Assembly (NCBI RefSeq): GCF_003007675.1
Contig: NZ_PXNP01000103.1
Coordinates: 1 to 64,000, forward strand
DNA: 64,000 nucleotides
Direction of reading: 5' to 3'
Source of the DNA: Marinobacter fuscus
GTDB taxonomy: Bacteria; Pseudomonadota; Gammaproteobacteria; Pseudomonadales; Oleiphilaceae
The notes beneath the pieces are model-generated. The model was not told the origin of the DNA. It did not search any database and saw only the letters and a program-made list of their open reading frames with translations. Every line of letters starts with the position of its first letter. Position 1 is the stretch's first letter. The position numbers were made by a program, and so were the translations under genes. Positions 24,555-35,571 of the stretch are shown one piece after another.

Positions 24555-27185
24555 TTATCTAATATTTTGCTGAACCCAGTCCGGCACGCCAGCCAGGGCT
24601 TCCGACAGCTTGGCCACATTGGTGCCACCGCCCTGAGCCATGTCCGGACGACCGCCACCCTTGCCGTCAACCTGAGCCGCCAGGTACTTCATAAGGTCTC
24701 CGGCCTTGATGCGCCCCGTTACCGACTTGGTCACGCCTGCCACCAGCACCACTTTGCCATCTTCGATCGTGGCCAGTACCACCACGCCCTCGCCCAGTTT
24801 GTTCTTGAGCTGATCGGCGGTTTCCATCAGGGTCTTGCGGTCTGCGCCTTCAAGTTCAGACGCCACCACTTTCAGACCAGCCACCTCAACCGCAGAGCCT
24901 GCCAGGTCGCTGCCTGCTGAACTTGCCAGCTTGGCTTTCAGGGCATCCACGTCTTTTTCAAGCTGACGGTTGCGATCCAGCACCTGTCGGACTTTATCGA
25001 TCACCGACTCCCGGGTACCTTTTACCAGGCGTGCAGTTTCACGCAGCGTGCGCTCGGTGGAATCAAGCCACGCCAGTGCCCCCATCCCGGTTACCGCTTC
25101 AATACGGCGAACACCCGAGGAAATACCACTCTCTGAAGTAATCCGAAACAGACCAATATCGCCGGTACGGCTAACGTGAGTGCCGCCGCACAGCTCTACC
25201 GAGTATCGATCGGAGCCCATGCTCAGCACCCGAACCTCATCGCCATACTTCTCGCCGAACAGTGCCATGGCACCTTTGGCTTTAGCGGTTTCCATATCCG
25301 TGATATCAATCTCGACCGGGGTGTTTTGAAGAATCTGTTCGTTAACCTGACGCTCGATTTCGGTCAATTGTTCCACTGTCACCGCTTCGAAGTGGGAGAA
25401 GTCAAAACGCAGTTTGTCCGGGTCGACCAGCGAGCCCTTCTGGCTAACATGCTCACCAAGGATATTGCGCAGGGCCGCATGCAACAGGTGGGTCGCTGAA
25501 TGGTTGCGCTTGGTGTGTTCGCGGCGGGCATGATCAATGCGGGCGTCCACTTCCAACCCGGGGAAGATTTCACCTTCAATCAGCGTGCCCACATGCAGGT
25601 GGTTATCACCTTCTTTACGGGTATCGGTTACCTGAAAACGGCCGCCACTCCAGGTCAGCAGGCCGGTATCGCCCACCTGGCCACCGGATTCGGCGTAAAA
25701 AGGTGTGCGCTCCAATACCACCACGCACTCGTCGCCAGCTTCGGCATTCCGCTCTTCGCCAGCCACCAGCACGGTGCGGATACGCTCATGGCCGTCGATG
25801 TGGTCATAACCGGTAAACTCGGTTTTACCTTCAATGACAATGCCCGCAGCGTTATAGTCGATACCGAACTTGCTGGCTGCCCGGGCCCGCTCGCGCTGGC
25901 TTTCCATGGCCTTTTCATAGCCTTCATAATCCAGCGTCAAACCCCGCTCACGGGCAATATCGTTGGTCAGGTCGACCGGGAAACCGTAGGTGTCGTACAG
26001 GGTAAACACCGTCCCACCGGGAATCTCGCTGCCTTTCAGTTCGGCAATATCCTGCTCCAGCAGGCGCAGGCCCTTGTCGAGAGTCTTGGCAAACTGCTCT
26101 TCTTCCTGCAGCAGCACCTTCTCAATCTGCTTGCGACTGCTGACCAGCTCCGGATAGGCCTCGCCCATGAGTTCCACCAGAGCGCCGGTGAGCTTGTAGA
26201 AGAACGGCTCGGAAGCACCCAGTTTGTTGCCATGGCGGGCGGCCCGGCGGATGATCCGACGCAGTACAAAGCCTCGCCCTTCGTTGGACGGCATCACGCC
26301 ATCGGCAATCAGGAAGGCGCAAGAGCGGATGTGATCCGCTACCACACGCAGTGAGGCTTCGGTAGTCGCAACGCCACCCAGCACATCGGATGCAGACGCC
26401 AGCAGATTCTGGAACAAGTCGATTTCATAGTTGCTGTGCACACCCTGCAGCACCGCCGCAATGCGCTCCAGGCCCATACCGGTATCCACCGAGGGCTTGG
26501 GCAGGTTCAGCATCTCGCCGTCGGCGGTGCGGTTGTACTGCATGAAGACCACGTTCCAGATCTCGATATAGCGATCGCCATCTTCATCCGGGCTGCCGGG
26601 AGGGCCACCGGCTACATCCGGGCCGTGATCGAAGAAAATTTCGGTACAGGGGCCGCAGGGACCGGTATCGCCCATCTGCCAGAAGTTATCCGACGCATAG
26701 CGGCCGCCCTTGTTATCGCCAATGCGGACGATACGCTCAGCTGGCACACCAATTTCGCGATTCCAGATGTCATAAGCCTCGTCGTCTTCGGCGTATACGG
26801 TTACCCAGAGTTTTTCCCGTGGTAGATTCAGCCAGTTGTCACCGGTCAGGAAAGTCCAGGCAAAATTAATGGCTTCGCGCTTGAAATAATCGCCAAAGCT
26901 GAAATTGCCGAGCATTTCGAAGAACGTATGATGGCGGGCGGTGTAACCCACGTTTTCCAGGTCGTTGTGCTTGCCGCCGGCACGCACACATTTCTGCGAG
27001 GTGGTCGCTCGTGTATAGTCGCGCTGGTCGCGGCCGAGGAACACATCTTTGAACTGGTTCATCCCCGCGTTGGTAAACAACAGAGTTGGGTCGTCATGGG
27101 GCACCAGCGAACTGCTGGCCACAATGGCATGCTGCTGCTGCCGGAAATACTCGAGGAACGCTTGTCGCAACTCTGCGGTTTTCAT
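24555..27185 (-). CDS. alaS: Alanine--tRNA ligase
   Basis: Charges tRNA-Ala. The 876-residue class II synthetase shows [20 protein letters not shown] near residues 85-110, the editing domain with [14 protein letters not shown] and the zinc-binding CGGTH, and a C-Ala domain with [12 protein letters not shown] near the C terminus. Full length for the family. It begins a minus-strand series with lysC and csrA. Confidence 0.97.
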   Translation of the reverse strand: MKTAELRQAFLEYFRQQQHAIVASSSLVPHDDPTLLFTNAGMNQFKDVFLGRDQRDYTRATTSQKCVRAGGKHNDLENVGYTARHHTFFEMLGNFSFGDYFKREAINFAWTFLTGDNWLNLPREKLWVTVYAEDDEAYDIWNREIGVPAERIVRIGDNKGGRYASDNFWQMGDTGPCGPCTEIFFDHGPDVAGGPPGSPDEDGDRYIEIWNVVFMQYNRTADGEMLNLPKPSVDTGMGLERIAAVLQGVHSNYEIDLFQNLLASASDVLGGVATTEASLRVVADHIRSCAFLIADGVMPSNEGRGFVLRRIIRRAARHGNKLGASEPFFYKLTGALVELMGEAYPELVSSRKQIEKVLLQEEEQFAKTLDKGLRLLEQDIAELKGSEIPGGTVFTLYDTYGFPVDLTNDIARERGLTLDYEGYEKAMESQRERARAASKFGIDYNAAGIVIEGKTEFTGYDHIDGHERIRTVLVAGEERNAEAGDECVVVLERTPFYAESGGQVGDTGLLTWSGGRFQVTDTRKEGDNHLHVGTLIEGEIFPGLEVDARIDHARREHTKRNHSATHLLHAALRNILGEHVSQKGSLVDPDKLRFDFSHFEAVTVEQLTEIERQVNEQILQNTPVEIDITDMETAKAKGAMALFGEKYGDEVRVLSMGSDRYSVELCGGTHVSRTGDIGLFRITSESGISSGVRRIEAVTGMGALAWLDSTERTLRETARLVKGTRESVIDKVRQVLDRNRQLEKDVDALKAKLASSAGSDLAGSAVEVAGLKVVASELEGADRKTLMETADQLKNKLGEGVVVLATIEDGKVVLVAGVTKSVTGRIKAGDLMKYLAAQVDGKGGGRPDMAQGGGTNVAKLSEALAGVPDWVQQNIR

Positions 27186-27344
27186 AGACCTTCGATACCT
27201 TTAGACCTTTAAAACACCTTGCCGGAAACCCGTCAGCAGAGCCGCCGGGCCACGGTTGGATACGATGACTTACACGCGTGTGCAAATCAGCTACTCTAGC
27301 ACACGCCGAGAACAGGAAAAACGTGAAAACTCACAGGAGACCCC

Positions 27345-27881
27345 ATGCCCCGACGCTTTCATGACGCCGAGGAACTGCTTCCACCGGCCACCGCACTCAA
27401 GCGTGCCCTGGCTATTATCTATGATGGACTGATCAGCATCGCAGTCATGCTCGTTGTCAGCTGGGTTTACACCATGATCGGCGGCTTCAGCACCGGCTGG
27501 GATCAATATGAGCAAATGGCCGAGGCAGGCGAACTGAGCGGCGATCCCGGCCTGACCTTCACCCTGTTCCTGGTGCTCTATCTGTTCTTCGCCTATTTCT
27601 GGACCCGTATCGGCCAGACTCTGGGTATGCAGGTTTGGCGGGTACGGATCGAGAACCTGGATGGCACCAGCGTTAGCTGGACCCAGGCCCTGATACGCTA
27701 CGTAACCGCTGCCGCCGTGGTATTCCTGAGCATGGTCGGCGCCTATTACCTCGGCGCAGTTACCTTGCTGCTAAGCCTTCCGGCCATCATCGCGTTGTTT
27801 TACCCGATCAACGGCCTGTCTCTGACAGACAGAACCTCTAACAGCGTGGTGGTGTCCATTCCCAGGCCGGTCAAAGCCTGA
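27345..27881 (+). CDS. RDD-family membrane protein
   Basis: A 178-residue inner-membrane protein. It opens with RRFHDAEELLPPATALKRALAIIYDGLIS, containing the Arg-then-Asp pattern that names the family, and has about four membrane segments (ISIAVMLVVSWVYTM, FTLFLVLYLFFAYFW, AAVVFLSMVGAYYLGAV). QTLGMQVWRVRI is the usual internal loop. Function not established; some relatives affect ion transport. Preceded by AGGAG before the ATG. Confidence 0.8.
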   Translation: MPRRFHDAEELLPPATALKRALAIIYDGLISIAVMLVVSWVYTMIGGFSTGWDQYEQMAEAGELSGDPGLTFTLFLVLYLFFAYFWTRIGQTLGMQVWRVRIENLDGTSVSWTQALIRYVTAAAVVFLSMVGAYYLGAVTLLLSLPAIIALFYPINGLSLTDRTSNSVVVSIPRPVKA

Positions 27882-27902
27882 TTTCCGCAACCGGGCAGGC
27901 AC

Positions 27903-28964
27903 TCAGCCCGCCCGGCGCATCAGCGCAGCCCCCACAACAGCATTGATAAGGATAGGTGCCAGCACGGCCAGCAAGGGATTGAAGCCGTACACCATACTCA
28001 TTGGCCCCAACAAGTCCTGCATATATTTGAACAGAAGCCCCACCAGTAACCCGGTGAACACCCGGAACCCCATGGTTACCGAGCGCAACGGCCCGAACAC
28101 AAAGGAAATGGCTACCAGCACCATCACTGCGGTACCCAGAGGCATCAGTGTCTTTTTCCAGAACGCCAGCCAGTAGGGAGCGGCACTCAACCCCTGCTCA
28201 CCGAGATACACGGAGTAGGTGTAGAGGCCAGTCATCGACAGGTTCTCGGGTTTGACGATCAACACGCTGAGCACCTCCGGCGACAACCCGCTATCCCAGC
28301 GCAGAGAGGGCTGCTCGGTTCTCACCGTCTGATTATCAGCGATGCGCGTCGACACCACATTTTCCAGCCGCCAGTGATCGCCCTGATAGATAGCCCGTTC
28401 AGCAAAGCTGGACATCTCAAGCTGGCGCTCTTCGTCAAAGCGGAACAATGAAACGCCATGCAGCACACCGTTGGGCTGCACTGCGTTCAAATGCATAAAC
28501 GTATTGCCTTCCCGGTGCCAGACACCATGAGCCGCCGCCACACTCCGGCCAGCCCCCAGCGCAACCGCTTTATCACTTTGGGCGATACGCTCGGTTGTTG
28601 GCGCAACATACTCACCAATGCCCACACCCAACAGTACCACCAGTAACGCAGGCTTCATCGCCGACCACACAATCCGCTTGAGCGATACCCCGGCCGCCCG
28701 GATCACCGTTAACTCAGAGGAACTGGCCATCGACCCCAACCCGACCAGGCAACCCATAAACGCCCCCAGCGGCAGATAATCATAAATTCTGCGGGGCAAG
28801 GTGAGCGCCACATACCAGAGAGCCTGCAGCGTCTGGTAGCCGTTACGGGTATCTTCCAGTTCGGCGATAAAAGCGAAAATAATATCCAGCGACAGCACTA
28901 CCACCATCACCAGAAACATAGCACCACCAACCGTGCGCATCACATAGCCATCGATCTTATGCAC
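27903..28964 (-). CDS. lptG: LPS export ABC permease LptG
   Basis: Inner-membrane permease that with LptF and LptB2 extracts lipopolysaccharide for transport. The 353-residue protein has an N-terminal membrane helix after VHKIDGYVMRTVGG, a TLPRRIYDYLPLGAFMGCLVGLG coupling region, a periplasmic jellyroll, and C-terminal helices ending LMRRAG. I chose the GTG at 28964: it matches the usual LptG N terminus, is preceded by GGAGG, and overlaps the lptF stop by eight bases. Upstream ATGs would lie deep inside lptF. Confidence 0.9.
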   Translation of the reverse strand: MHKIDGYVMRTVGGAMFLVMVVVLSLDIIFAFIAELEDTRNGYQTLQALWYVALTLPRRIYDYLPLGAFMGCLVGLGSMASSSELTVIRAAGVSLKRIVWSAMKPALLVVLLGVGIGEYVAPTTERIAQSDKAVALGAGRSVAAAHGVWHREGNTFMHLNAVQPNGVLHGVSLFRFDEERQLEMSSFAERAIYQGDHWRLENVVSTRIADNQTVRTEQPSLRWDSGLSPEVLSVLIVKPENLSMTGLYTYSVYLGEQGLSAAPYWLAFWKKTLMPLGTAVMVLVAISFVFGPLRSVTMGFRVFTGLLVGLLFKYMQDLLGPMSMVYGFNPLLAVLAPILINAVVGAALMRRAG

Positions 28965-30060
28965 TGGCGCTGCCCTCCCGCTCAATCCGGCGACGGTGCA
29001 GCCATGAAGGGCCAAACTGCAGCCACAGGCCAAGCGCCAGGAATAACGCATGCACCCATAGCATTCCGATCCATTCCGGAACCTTCTGATCCGCCAGCGC
29101 ATCACGGGCCACGATCAGCAGCCCAAGATAGGTGATGTACACCAGCATAGCGGGCAGCAGATGAAAAAACCGACCCTGCCGCGGATTCACCCGGCTCAGG
29201 CGCACAGCCAGTAGCGTTACGATAGGGACAATCAAAGGCAGCGACACCCGCCAGTGCAGCAATGCCCGCTGCTCAGGGTCTTCCGAAGACAACAGAGCCA
29301 GTGTGCTGATGCCCTCCTCCAGTTCTCTGGTGCCCTCTTCACCACTGAGAATCTTCAGGCCATAGGCTTCAAACCGGGTCTCGTTATAGTCGAGCCTGCC
29401 GGGCGTGCCCTGAAAACGCCCGCCGTCTTCCAAAATCAGGAACCGGCTACCGGTCTCCGCGTCAATCAACTGTGAGCCCGACTTTGCGGTAATCAGCGTA
29501 ACGCCCTCACCATTGCGGTCATATTCGGCAATGAACACGCCCTGTAATTGCTTTTTGTCCTCGCTCAGGGCCTCGGTGTAAGTCACCCGGTTACCCGAAG
29601 TAAAGTCCTGAAAACGGCCGGGCGACAGCATCTCAAACTCGGTCGCCTTACGCTGCTCGTTGAAAATCCGCTCCACCTGCTTCATGCCCCAGGGCGAAAC
29701 AAACAGGCTCATGGCGCCCACTACCAGCATCACCGGAACCGCCCCTATCAGCGTTTTCTTCAACAATTCCCCTTCGCTCACACCACAGGCAAACAGTACC
29801 GTCATCTCGCTTTCCAGATACATCCGGCCATAAGCCAGCAAAATACCGATAAACAACCCTAACGGCAGAATCAGCTCCAGAAACCCGGGGAAGCGATAAC
29901 CCATAATGGAAAACAACACACCCGCCGCAATCTCACCCTCGGCGGCATCCGCCAGATACTTGATAAACCGGCCACTCATGAACACCAGCAACAGAATGCT
30001 GGACACCGCAATCATGCTGACCATTATCTGGCGAATGAGGTAACGGAAAATAATGCTCAA
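28957..30060 (-). CDS. lptF: LPS export ABC permease LptF
   Basis: Partner of LptG. The 367-residue protein starts IIFRYLIRQIMVSMIAVSSILLLVF, contains GYRFPGFLELILPLGLFIGILLAYGRMYLESEMTV-type coupling sequence, a periplasmic domain and three C-terminal helices. Divergent from pepA, the usual arrangement in gammaproteobacteria, across a 232-bp gap. Confidence 0.94.
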   Translation of the reverse strand: MSIIFRYLIRQIMVSMIAVSSILLLVFMSGRFIKYLADAAEGEIAAGVLFSIMGYRFPGFLELILPLGLFIGILLAYGRMYLESEMTVLFACGVSEGELLKKTLIGAVPVMLVVGAMSLFVSPWGMKQVERIFNEQRKATEFEMLSPGRFQDFTSGNRVTYTEALSEDKKQLQGVFIAEYDRNGEGVTLITAKSGSQLIDAETGSRFLILEDGGRFQGTPGRLDYNETRFEAYGLKILSGEEGTRELEEGISTLALLSSEDPEQRALLHWRVSLPLIVPIVTLLAVRLSRVNPRQGRFFHLLPAMLVYITYLGLLIVARDALADQKVPEWIGMLWVHALFLALGLWLQFGPSWLHRRRIEREGSASA

Positions 30061-30292
30061 ATCAGTCTCTCTGGCGGTGCCGTCTCTGGAGAATGGAGGT
30101 TCGGGGGAACAGCGCGTATTCTATTTAACCTTTCCGACGATTGACAGCACGGGTCGGCACGATGGAACCATCGTAACAATGCCAGCCCGGCTTGATTAAT
30201 AGGAACATAGCCCCAATTCTTAGGGCACGATCAGCAGCGCGAGACCACTCGACGACGCACAACCTGACAACAGGATGACCACAGGAGTTGCC

Positions 30293-31780
30293 ATGAATTT
30301 CAGCCTGACCAACAAAGCCCTGACTGCAACCAAAGCCGATTGCCTGGTGATCGGCCTGCCCGAACAGGGCGACTGGCCCGAATCCACCAAAGCCGCCGAC
30401 GAGGCTCTGGGCGGACTGATCAAACAGCTCGAAACCGCTGGCGACCTGACCGGCAAAAACGCCTCCATTGCCAGCCTGCCCCTGGTCGAACAGCCCTGGA
30501 AACGCCTGATCGTCGTCGGCACCGGCAAAAATGACGAACGCAAGGCCAGCCACTTCCGCAAAGCCCTGACGGCCGTTGTTGGCGCCTTGAAAACCGGCCC
30601 ATCCAAGAACGCCCTGATCGCTCTGAGTGACACCCTTTGTGGCGATGAAGCAGCCAACAGCGAAGCCAGCCGACTGAACCTGATCGGCCGCATCCTAGAA
30701 GACCAGCTGTACACCTTCACCGAATACAAAACCGAACAACAGGACGCGCCCAAACTCAACAAAGTCATCGCGCAGGCCTCAGACACCAGCAAAGCCCTGA
30801 AAGACGCCTTCAACCTGGGCCTGGCCACCGGCCGTGGCATGAACTACACCAAAGACCTGGGCAACACCCCGCCCAACATCTGCCACCCGGTATGGCTGGC
30901 CGAACAGGCCCAGGCCATGGCCAAAGAATACGACAGCATAACCACCGAAATCCTCGACGAAAAACAGATGGAAGAGATGGGCATGAACACCATCCTCGCC
31001 GTCGGCAAAGGCTCCAAACAGCCACCGCGCCTGATCGTGATGGAATACCGTGGCGGCAAGGCGGGTGACAAGCCCTACGCACTGGTGGGCAAAGGCATCA
31101 CCTTCGACACCGGCGGCATCAGCCTCAAGCCCGGCGAAGGCATGGACGAAATGAAATACGACATGGGCGGCTCCGCCTCGGTCTTCGGCACCATGAAAGT
31201 CATCGCCGAAACCAAACCGAAAATCAACGTGGTCGCAGTGATCGCCGCCGCTGAAAACATGCCGGATGGCGGCGCCTCACGCCCCGGCGACATCGTCAAA
31301 ACCCTGAACGGCATGACGGTCGAAATCCTCAACACCGACGCCGAAGGCCGTCTGGTATTGTGCGACGCCCTTACCTACGTGAAAAAGTACGACCCCGAAA
31401 CCGTGGTCGACATGGCCACCCTTACCGGGGCCTGCATCATCGCCCTGGGCCACCATGCCACCGGCCTGCTCTCCAACAACGACGAACTGGCCAACGAACT
31501 GCTCGCCGCTGGCGAACGCACCGGTGACCGCGCCTGGCGCCTGCCCCTGTGGGACGACTACCAGAGCCAGCTCGACAGCAACTTCGCCGACATGGCCAAC
31601 ATCGGCGGCCGCCCGGCAGGCACCATCACCGCCGCCTGCTTCCTGAGCCGGTTCGCCAAAGAATACCGCTGGGCCCACCTCGACATCGCTGGCACCGCCT
31701 GGAACTCCGGCAAAGCCAAAGGCGCCACCGGCCGCCCGGTACCGCTGCTGGTCGACTACCTGATGTCCCATGCAAAATAA
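30293..31780 (+). CDS. pepA: Leucyl aminopeptidase (cytosol aminopeptidase A)
   Basis: Dizinc M17 peptidase that removes N-terminal residues; in E. coli it also binds DNA. The 495-residue protein has VGKGITFDTGGISLKP and the signature NTDAEGRLVL that holds the metal ligands. The ATG at 30293 follows AGGAG by five bases, so the shorter N terminus is preferred over a GTG/ATG 18 bases upstream. The stop lies inside the start of holC. The coding strand is markedly C-rich. Confidence 0.95.
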   Translation: MNFSLTNKALTATKADCLVIGLPEQGDWPESTKAADEALGGLIKQLETAGDLTGKNASIASLPLVEQPWKRLIVVGTGKNDERKASHFRKALTAVVGALKTGPSKNALIALSDTLCGDEAANSEASRLNLIGRILEDQLYTFTEYKTEQQDAPKLNKVIAQASDTSKALKDAFNLGLATGRGMNYTKDLGNTPPNICHPVWLAEQAQAMAKEYDSITTEILDEKQMEEMGMNTILAVGKGSKQPPRLIVMEYRGGKAGDKPYALVGKGITFDTGGISLKPGEGMDEMKYDMGGSASVFGTMKVIAETKPKINVVAVIAAAENMPDGGASRPGDIVKTLNGMTVEILNTDAEGRLVLCDALTYVKKYDPETVVDMATLTGACIIALGHHATGLLSNNDELANELLAAGERTGDRAWRLPLWDDYQSQLDSNFADMANIGGRPAGTITAACFLSRFAKEYRWAHLDIAGTAWNSGKAKGATGRPVPLLVDYLMSHAK

Positions 31781-32282
31781 CCCGCAACAAAACCCGGAAC
31801 CCGGCAGCCCTCAGGCTGCCGGGGCCTCCGACGCGCAGGACAACAACCAACGCTACTGGTTTCACATCCTCGCCCAGAATACCCCCGCCGCCCGCCACCT
31901 CCACGTCGCCCGACTCGTGGACAAAGCCCGGCAGCAGGGCGACCGCGTGTGCATCCTGTGCGATAACCAACAACAGGCCGAAGAACTCGACGACCTGCTG
32001 TGGACCTTCAACCCCGAAACCTTCATCCCCCACAGCATCGCACACGATCCCAACACTCCCTGCACCGACCCGGTAGGCCTGCTATTGCACCCACCCACCG
32101 CCGCAGACTGGGACACCATCATCGTACTGTCATCCACCCTCCCCGATGACGCCCACCAATACCGCCGCCTGGCCCTGGTCGCCCACAACGACCCGGCCAC
32201 CCTCAACCAGGCACGCGGCCACTACAAACAGCTCCGCCAGAAAGGCATCGAAGCCCGCGTGCATGATATGCGGCGGCGCTGA
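31770..32282 (+). CDS. holC: DNA polymerase III chi subunit
   Basis: Links the clamp loader to single-strand-binding protein. The 170-residue product has the family core RYWFHILAQNTPAARHLHVARLVDKAR, CILCDNQQQAEELDDLLWTF and FIPHS, followed by a DWDTIIVL strand. It has about 27 extra Gln/Pro/Asn-rich residues at the N terminus compared with E. coli HolC; the start could instead be internal, but no better ATG is seen. Overlaps pepA by 11 bases, so coupled to it. Confidence 0.88.
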   Translation: MQNNPQQNPEPGSPQAAGASDAQDNNQRYWFHILAQNTPAARHLHVARLVDKARQQGDRVCILCDNQQQAEELDDLLWTFNPETFIPHSIAHDPNTPCTDPVGLLLHPPTAADWDTIIVLSSTLPDDAHQYRRLALVAHNDPATLNQARGHYKQLRQKGIEARVHDMRRR

Positions 32283-32422
32283 TACTCACGCCACCGCTCT
32301 AACGCAAACAGTATATTGTTCGCCCGGAAACATGCGCAGCCCCTATACAAACAGAACACCAATAGCAACTCAGTAGATTGAAGTTGATACTCTGAAGGCA
32401 GGCACGCCGACAGATCAGTGAG
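32283..32422. other. Gap after holC, no gene seen
   Basis: The 432 bases between holC and valS hold no supported gene. This first part has no obvious terminator for pepA-holC. The second part holds the hairpin repeat at 32423-32522 and then a putative valS promoter. A 113-codon minus-strand frame crosses the hairpin and is rejected as an artefact of it. Confidence 0.6.
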
Positions 32423-32522
32423 GTTGGGGATTGGCTTTCCAAAAATTTCGGAGGCCATGGATGGCCGGAGAGAAGCGCACAGGGATGTGCTTGTAGCGGT
32501 TTTTGGAAAGCCAATCCCCAAC
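32423..32522 (+). repeat. Hairpin repeat element, copy 1
   Basis: A 100-bp element with perfect 23-base inverted arms (32423-32445 and 32500-32522; left arm starts GTTGGGGATTGGC). Inside CCAAAAA...TTTTTGG is a 68-bp core (32439-32506) containing GGCCATGGATGGCC and GCGCACAGGGATGTGC. The core recurs inverted at 53428-53495 with 65 of 68 bases the same. The outer 16 bases of the arms do not resemble those of copy 2. It lacks a T run in the usual terminator position and no transposase is nearby. Confidence 0.85.
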
Positions 32523-32630
32523 ATCGCAAGGCACGACATCAGAAAGCCCTCATGAACGCTCATTGCACCTCAATCCGCAGGTTGCGCCCTGAAACTTATG
32601 CCGCCGACCAAAAGGGAAAGAGCCCCAAGG

Positions 32631-32660
32631 TTCGCCGCAATGAAGGCGACCATGTATAAT
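32631..32660 (+). promoter_or_regulatory. Putative valS promoter
   Basis: A perfect TATAAT at 32655-32660 lies 18 bases after TTCGCC (32631-32636) and about 55 bases upstream of the valS ATG. The -10 is strong and the -35 poor. Confidence 0.5.
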
Positions 32661-32714
32661 CGGCCAATTCAAAATCCCCTATGTGAAACAACCAAACGGT
32701 CACTGCAAAATCCC

Positions 32715-35567
32715 ATGGAAAAAACCTACCAGCCAGAAAACATCGAGCGCCAGTGGTACGAAAACTGGGAATCCAAAGGCTACTTCCAGCCCACCGGCGA
32801 AGGCGACTCCTACAGCATCGCCATCCCGCCACCCAACGTGACCGGCAGCCTGCACATGGGCCATGCCTTCCAGCACACCATCATGGACACCCTCACCCGC
32901 TTCAAGCGCATGCAGGGCCGTAACGCACTGTGGACCGTCGGCACCGACCACGCCGGCATCGCCACCCAGATGGTCGTGGAACGCAAACTCGCCGCCGAAG
33001 AAGACAAAACCCGCCACGACCTGGGCCGCGAAGAATTCATCAAACGCATCTGGGACTGGAAAGAACACTCCGGCGGCACCATCACCCGCCAGATGCGCCG
33101 CCTGGGCAACTCCGTAGACTGGAGCAACGAACGCTTCACCATGGACGACGGCTTCTACAAAGCCGTACAGGAAGTGTTCATCCGCCTGTACGAAGACGGC
33201 CTGGTGTACCGTGGCAAACGTCTGGTCAATTGGGACCCGAAACTGCACACCGCCATCTCCGACCTGGAAGTCGAGAACAAAGAAGAGAAAGGCTTCTTCT
33301 GGCACCTGCGTTATCCGCTTGCAGACGGCCAGAAAACCCAGGACGGCAAAGACTACGTCATCGTGGCCACCACCCGCCCGGAAACCATGCTGGGCGACAC
33401 CGCCGTAGCCGTGCATCCGGACGACGAACGCTACCAGCACCTGATCGGCCAGCACGTACTGCTGCCGCTGGTTAACCGCTGCATCCCCATTGTGGCCGAC
33501 CACCACGCCGATCCGGAAAAAGGCTCCGGCTGCGTCAAAATCACCCCGGCCCACGATTTTAACGACTACGCCGTTGGCAAGCGCAACAACCTGCCCATGA
33601 TCAACGTCATGACCCAGGACGCCAACATCCGCGCCGTGGCTGAAGTGTTCAACGCCGACGGCACTGAAAATACCAGCCTCGACGGCACCCTGCCTGCTGC
33701 CTACGCTGGCCTGACCCGAGAAGCCGCCCGCAAACAGATTGTTGCGGATATGGAAGCCGCTGGTCTGGTCGAACAGATTGAAGACCACGTACTGAGCGTA
33801 CCCCGTGGTGACCGCTCCGGCCTGATCATCGAACCCATGCTTACCGACCAGTGGTTTGCCGACGCCAAAACCCTGGCCAAACCCGCCATTGAAGCGGTGG
33901 AAGACGGCCGCATCCAGTTTGTGCCCAAGCAGTACGAGAACATGTACTTTGCCTGGATGCGCGACATCCAGGACTGGTGCATCTCCCGTCAACTCTGGTG
34001 GGGCCACCGGATTCCGGCCTGGTACGACGCCGAGGGCAATATCTATGTTGGCCGCGACGAAGACGAAGTGCGCCAGAAGCACAACCTGGCCGCCGATCTT
34101 GAACTCAATCAGGACGAAGACGTTCTCGACACTTGGTTCAGCTCCGCCCTGTGGACTTTCGGCACTCTGGGCTGGCCGGAAATCACGGAACGCCTGAAAA
34201 ACTTCCACCCCACCGACGTGCTGGTCACCGGTTTCGATATCATCTTCTTCTGGGTCGCCCGGATGATCATGATGACCATGCACTTCATGAAGAACGAAGA
34301 CGGCACGCCGCAAGTGCCCTTCCATACCGTGTATGTCACCGGTCTGATCCGAGACGAGCATGGCGACAAGATGTCCAAATCCAAGGGCAACGTCATCGAC
34401 CCGCTCGACATGATCGACGGCATCAGCCTGCCCGACCTGCTGGAAAAACGCACCGGCAACCTGATGCAGCCAAAGTTGGCTGAGAAAATCGGCAAGCGCA
34501 CCGAGAAAGAATTCCCGGAAGGCATTACCGCCCATGGCACCGACGCTCTCCGCTTCACCCTGGCGGCCATGGCCACCACCGGCCGTGACATCAACTGGGA
34601 CATGAAGCGCCTGGAAGGCTACCGCAACTTCTGCAACAAGCTGTGGAACGCCGCCCGTTACGTACTGATGAACACCGAAGGCGAAGACTGCGGCGTAAAC
34701 AACGAACCGGTTCAACTGTCGCTGGCCGACCGCTGGATTATCGGCCAGTTGCAGCACTGCGAACAGGAAGTGATCCGCCATCTGGATCAATACCGTTTCG
34801 ACCTGGCGGCTCACGCCCTTTATGAATTCATCTGGAACGAATACTGCGACTGGTATCTGGAACTCTCCAAACCGGCCCTGAACGACGATAGCGCCAACGC
34901 CGAAGCCAAGCGCGGCACTCGTCGCACTCTGGTTCGGGTGCTGGAAGCCGTGCTTCGATTGGCGCACCCGATCATGCCGTTCATTACCGAAGAAATCTGG
35001 CAACGCATTGCCCCTCTGGCCGGGCAGCAAGGCGACAGCATCATGCTGCAAGCCTACCCGCAGCCTGACGCAAGCAAGCAGGATGCCGCCGTAGCTGGCG
35101 ACATCGAGTGGCTGAAAGGCGTGATCGTGGCGGTGCGCAACATTCGTGGTGAAATGAACATCTCCCCGGGCAAGCAGGTACCGGTACTGCTCAAAGGCGG
35201 CAACGCCGACGACCAGCGCCGCCTGAACGACAACCGCCAGTTCCTGATGTCCCTGGCCAAGCTGGAAACCCTGGAGTGGTTTGAGGGCGACAAAGCCCCC
35301 ATGAGCGCTACCCAGCTGGTAGGCGCAATGCAGGTTCTGGTGCCCATGGCTGGCCTGATCGACAAGGATGCCGAACTCAAGCGCCTGGACAAGGAATTGG
35401 AACGCCTGAACAAGGAGATTGGCCGCCTGGAAGGCAAGCTGAACAACGAAAAGTTCACTGCCAAAGCCCCGGCAGACGTGGTTGAAAAGGAAAAGGACAA
35501 GCTGAAGGATGCCCAGGGCAGCCTGCAGCGGCTCAGCACCCAACGGGCAGAAATCGAGGCCATGTAA
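32715..35567 (+). CDS. valS: Valine--tRNA ligase
   Basis: Charges tRNA-Val and edits threonine. The 950-residue class I enzyme has the HIGH-type motif [10 protein letters not shown] near residue 45, [10 protein letters not shown], the KMSKS motif in [10 protein letters not shown], an anticodon domain, and a C-terminal coiled coil rich in Leu/Lys/Glu ([20 protein letters not shown]). The ATG at 32715 gives the E. coli-like length; the ribosome site before it is weak. The antisense strand also has a 966-codon open frame, which is codon-bias shadow. Confidence 0.97.
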   Translation: MEKTYQPENIERQWYENWESKGYFQPTGEGDSYSIAIPPPNVTGSLHMGHAFQHTIMDTLTRFKRMQGRNALWTVGTDHAGIATQMVVERKLAAEEDKTRHDLGREEFIKRIWDWKEHSGGTITRQMRRLGNSVDWSNERFTMDDGFYKAVQEVFIRLYEDGLVYRGKRLVNWDPKLHTAISDLEVENKEEKGFFWHLRYPLADGQKTQDGKDYVIVATTRPETMLGDTAVAVHPDDERYQHLIGQHVLLPLVNRCIPIVADHHADPEKGSGCVKITPAHDFNDYAVGKRNNLPMINVMTQDANIRAVAEVFNADGTENTSLDGTLPAAYAGLTREAARKQIVADMEAAGLVEQIEDHVLSVPRGDRSGLIIEPMLTDQWFADAKTLAKPAIEAVEDGRIQFVPKQYENMYFAWMRDIQDWCISRQLWWGHRIPAWYDAEGNIYVGRDEDEVRQKHNLAADLELNQDEDVLDTWFSSALWTFGTLGWPEITERLKNFHPTDVLVTGFDIIFFWVARMIMMTMHFMKNEDGTPQVPFHTVYVTGLIRDEHGDKMSKSKGNVIDPLDMIDGISLPDLLEKRTGNLMQPKLAEKIGKRTEKEFPEGITAHGTDALRFTLAAMATTGRDINWDMKRLEGYRNFCNKLWNAARYVLMNTEGEDCGVNNEPVQLSLADRWIIGQLQHCEQEVIRHLDQYRFDLAAHALYEFIWNEYCDWYLELSKPALNDDSANAEAKRGTRRTLVRVLEAVLRLAHPIMPFITEEIWQRIAPLAGQQGDSIMLQAYPQPDASKQDAAVAGDIEWLKGVIVAVRNIRGEMNISPGKQVPVLLKGGNADDQRRLNDNRQFLMSLAKLETLEWFEGDKAPMSATQLVGAMQVLVPMAGLIDKDAELKRLDKELERLNKEIGRLEGKLNNEKFTAKAPADVVEKEKDKLKDAQGSLQRLSTQRAEIEAM

Positions 35568-35571
35568 GGCC

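Noticed and set aside
32423..32522. attC site in the hairpin repeat
   Set aside because: The ends read GTT...AAC, the reverse of attC order, and the conserved part is the centre, whereas attC sites conserve their ends.
32423..32522. Simple rho-independent terminator of pepA-holC
   Set aside because: The stem is 140 bases beyond the stop, has no T run after it, and contains a long conserved core.
32222..32563. 113-codon minus-strand frame over hairpin copy 1
   Set aside because: It overlaps holC and the repeat; its likeness to a frame over copy 2 comes from the shared DNA core, not from a protein.
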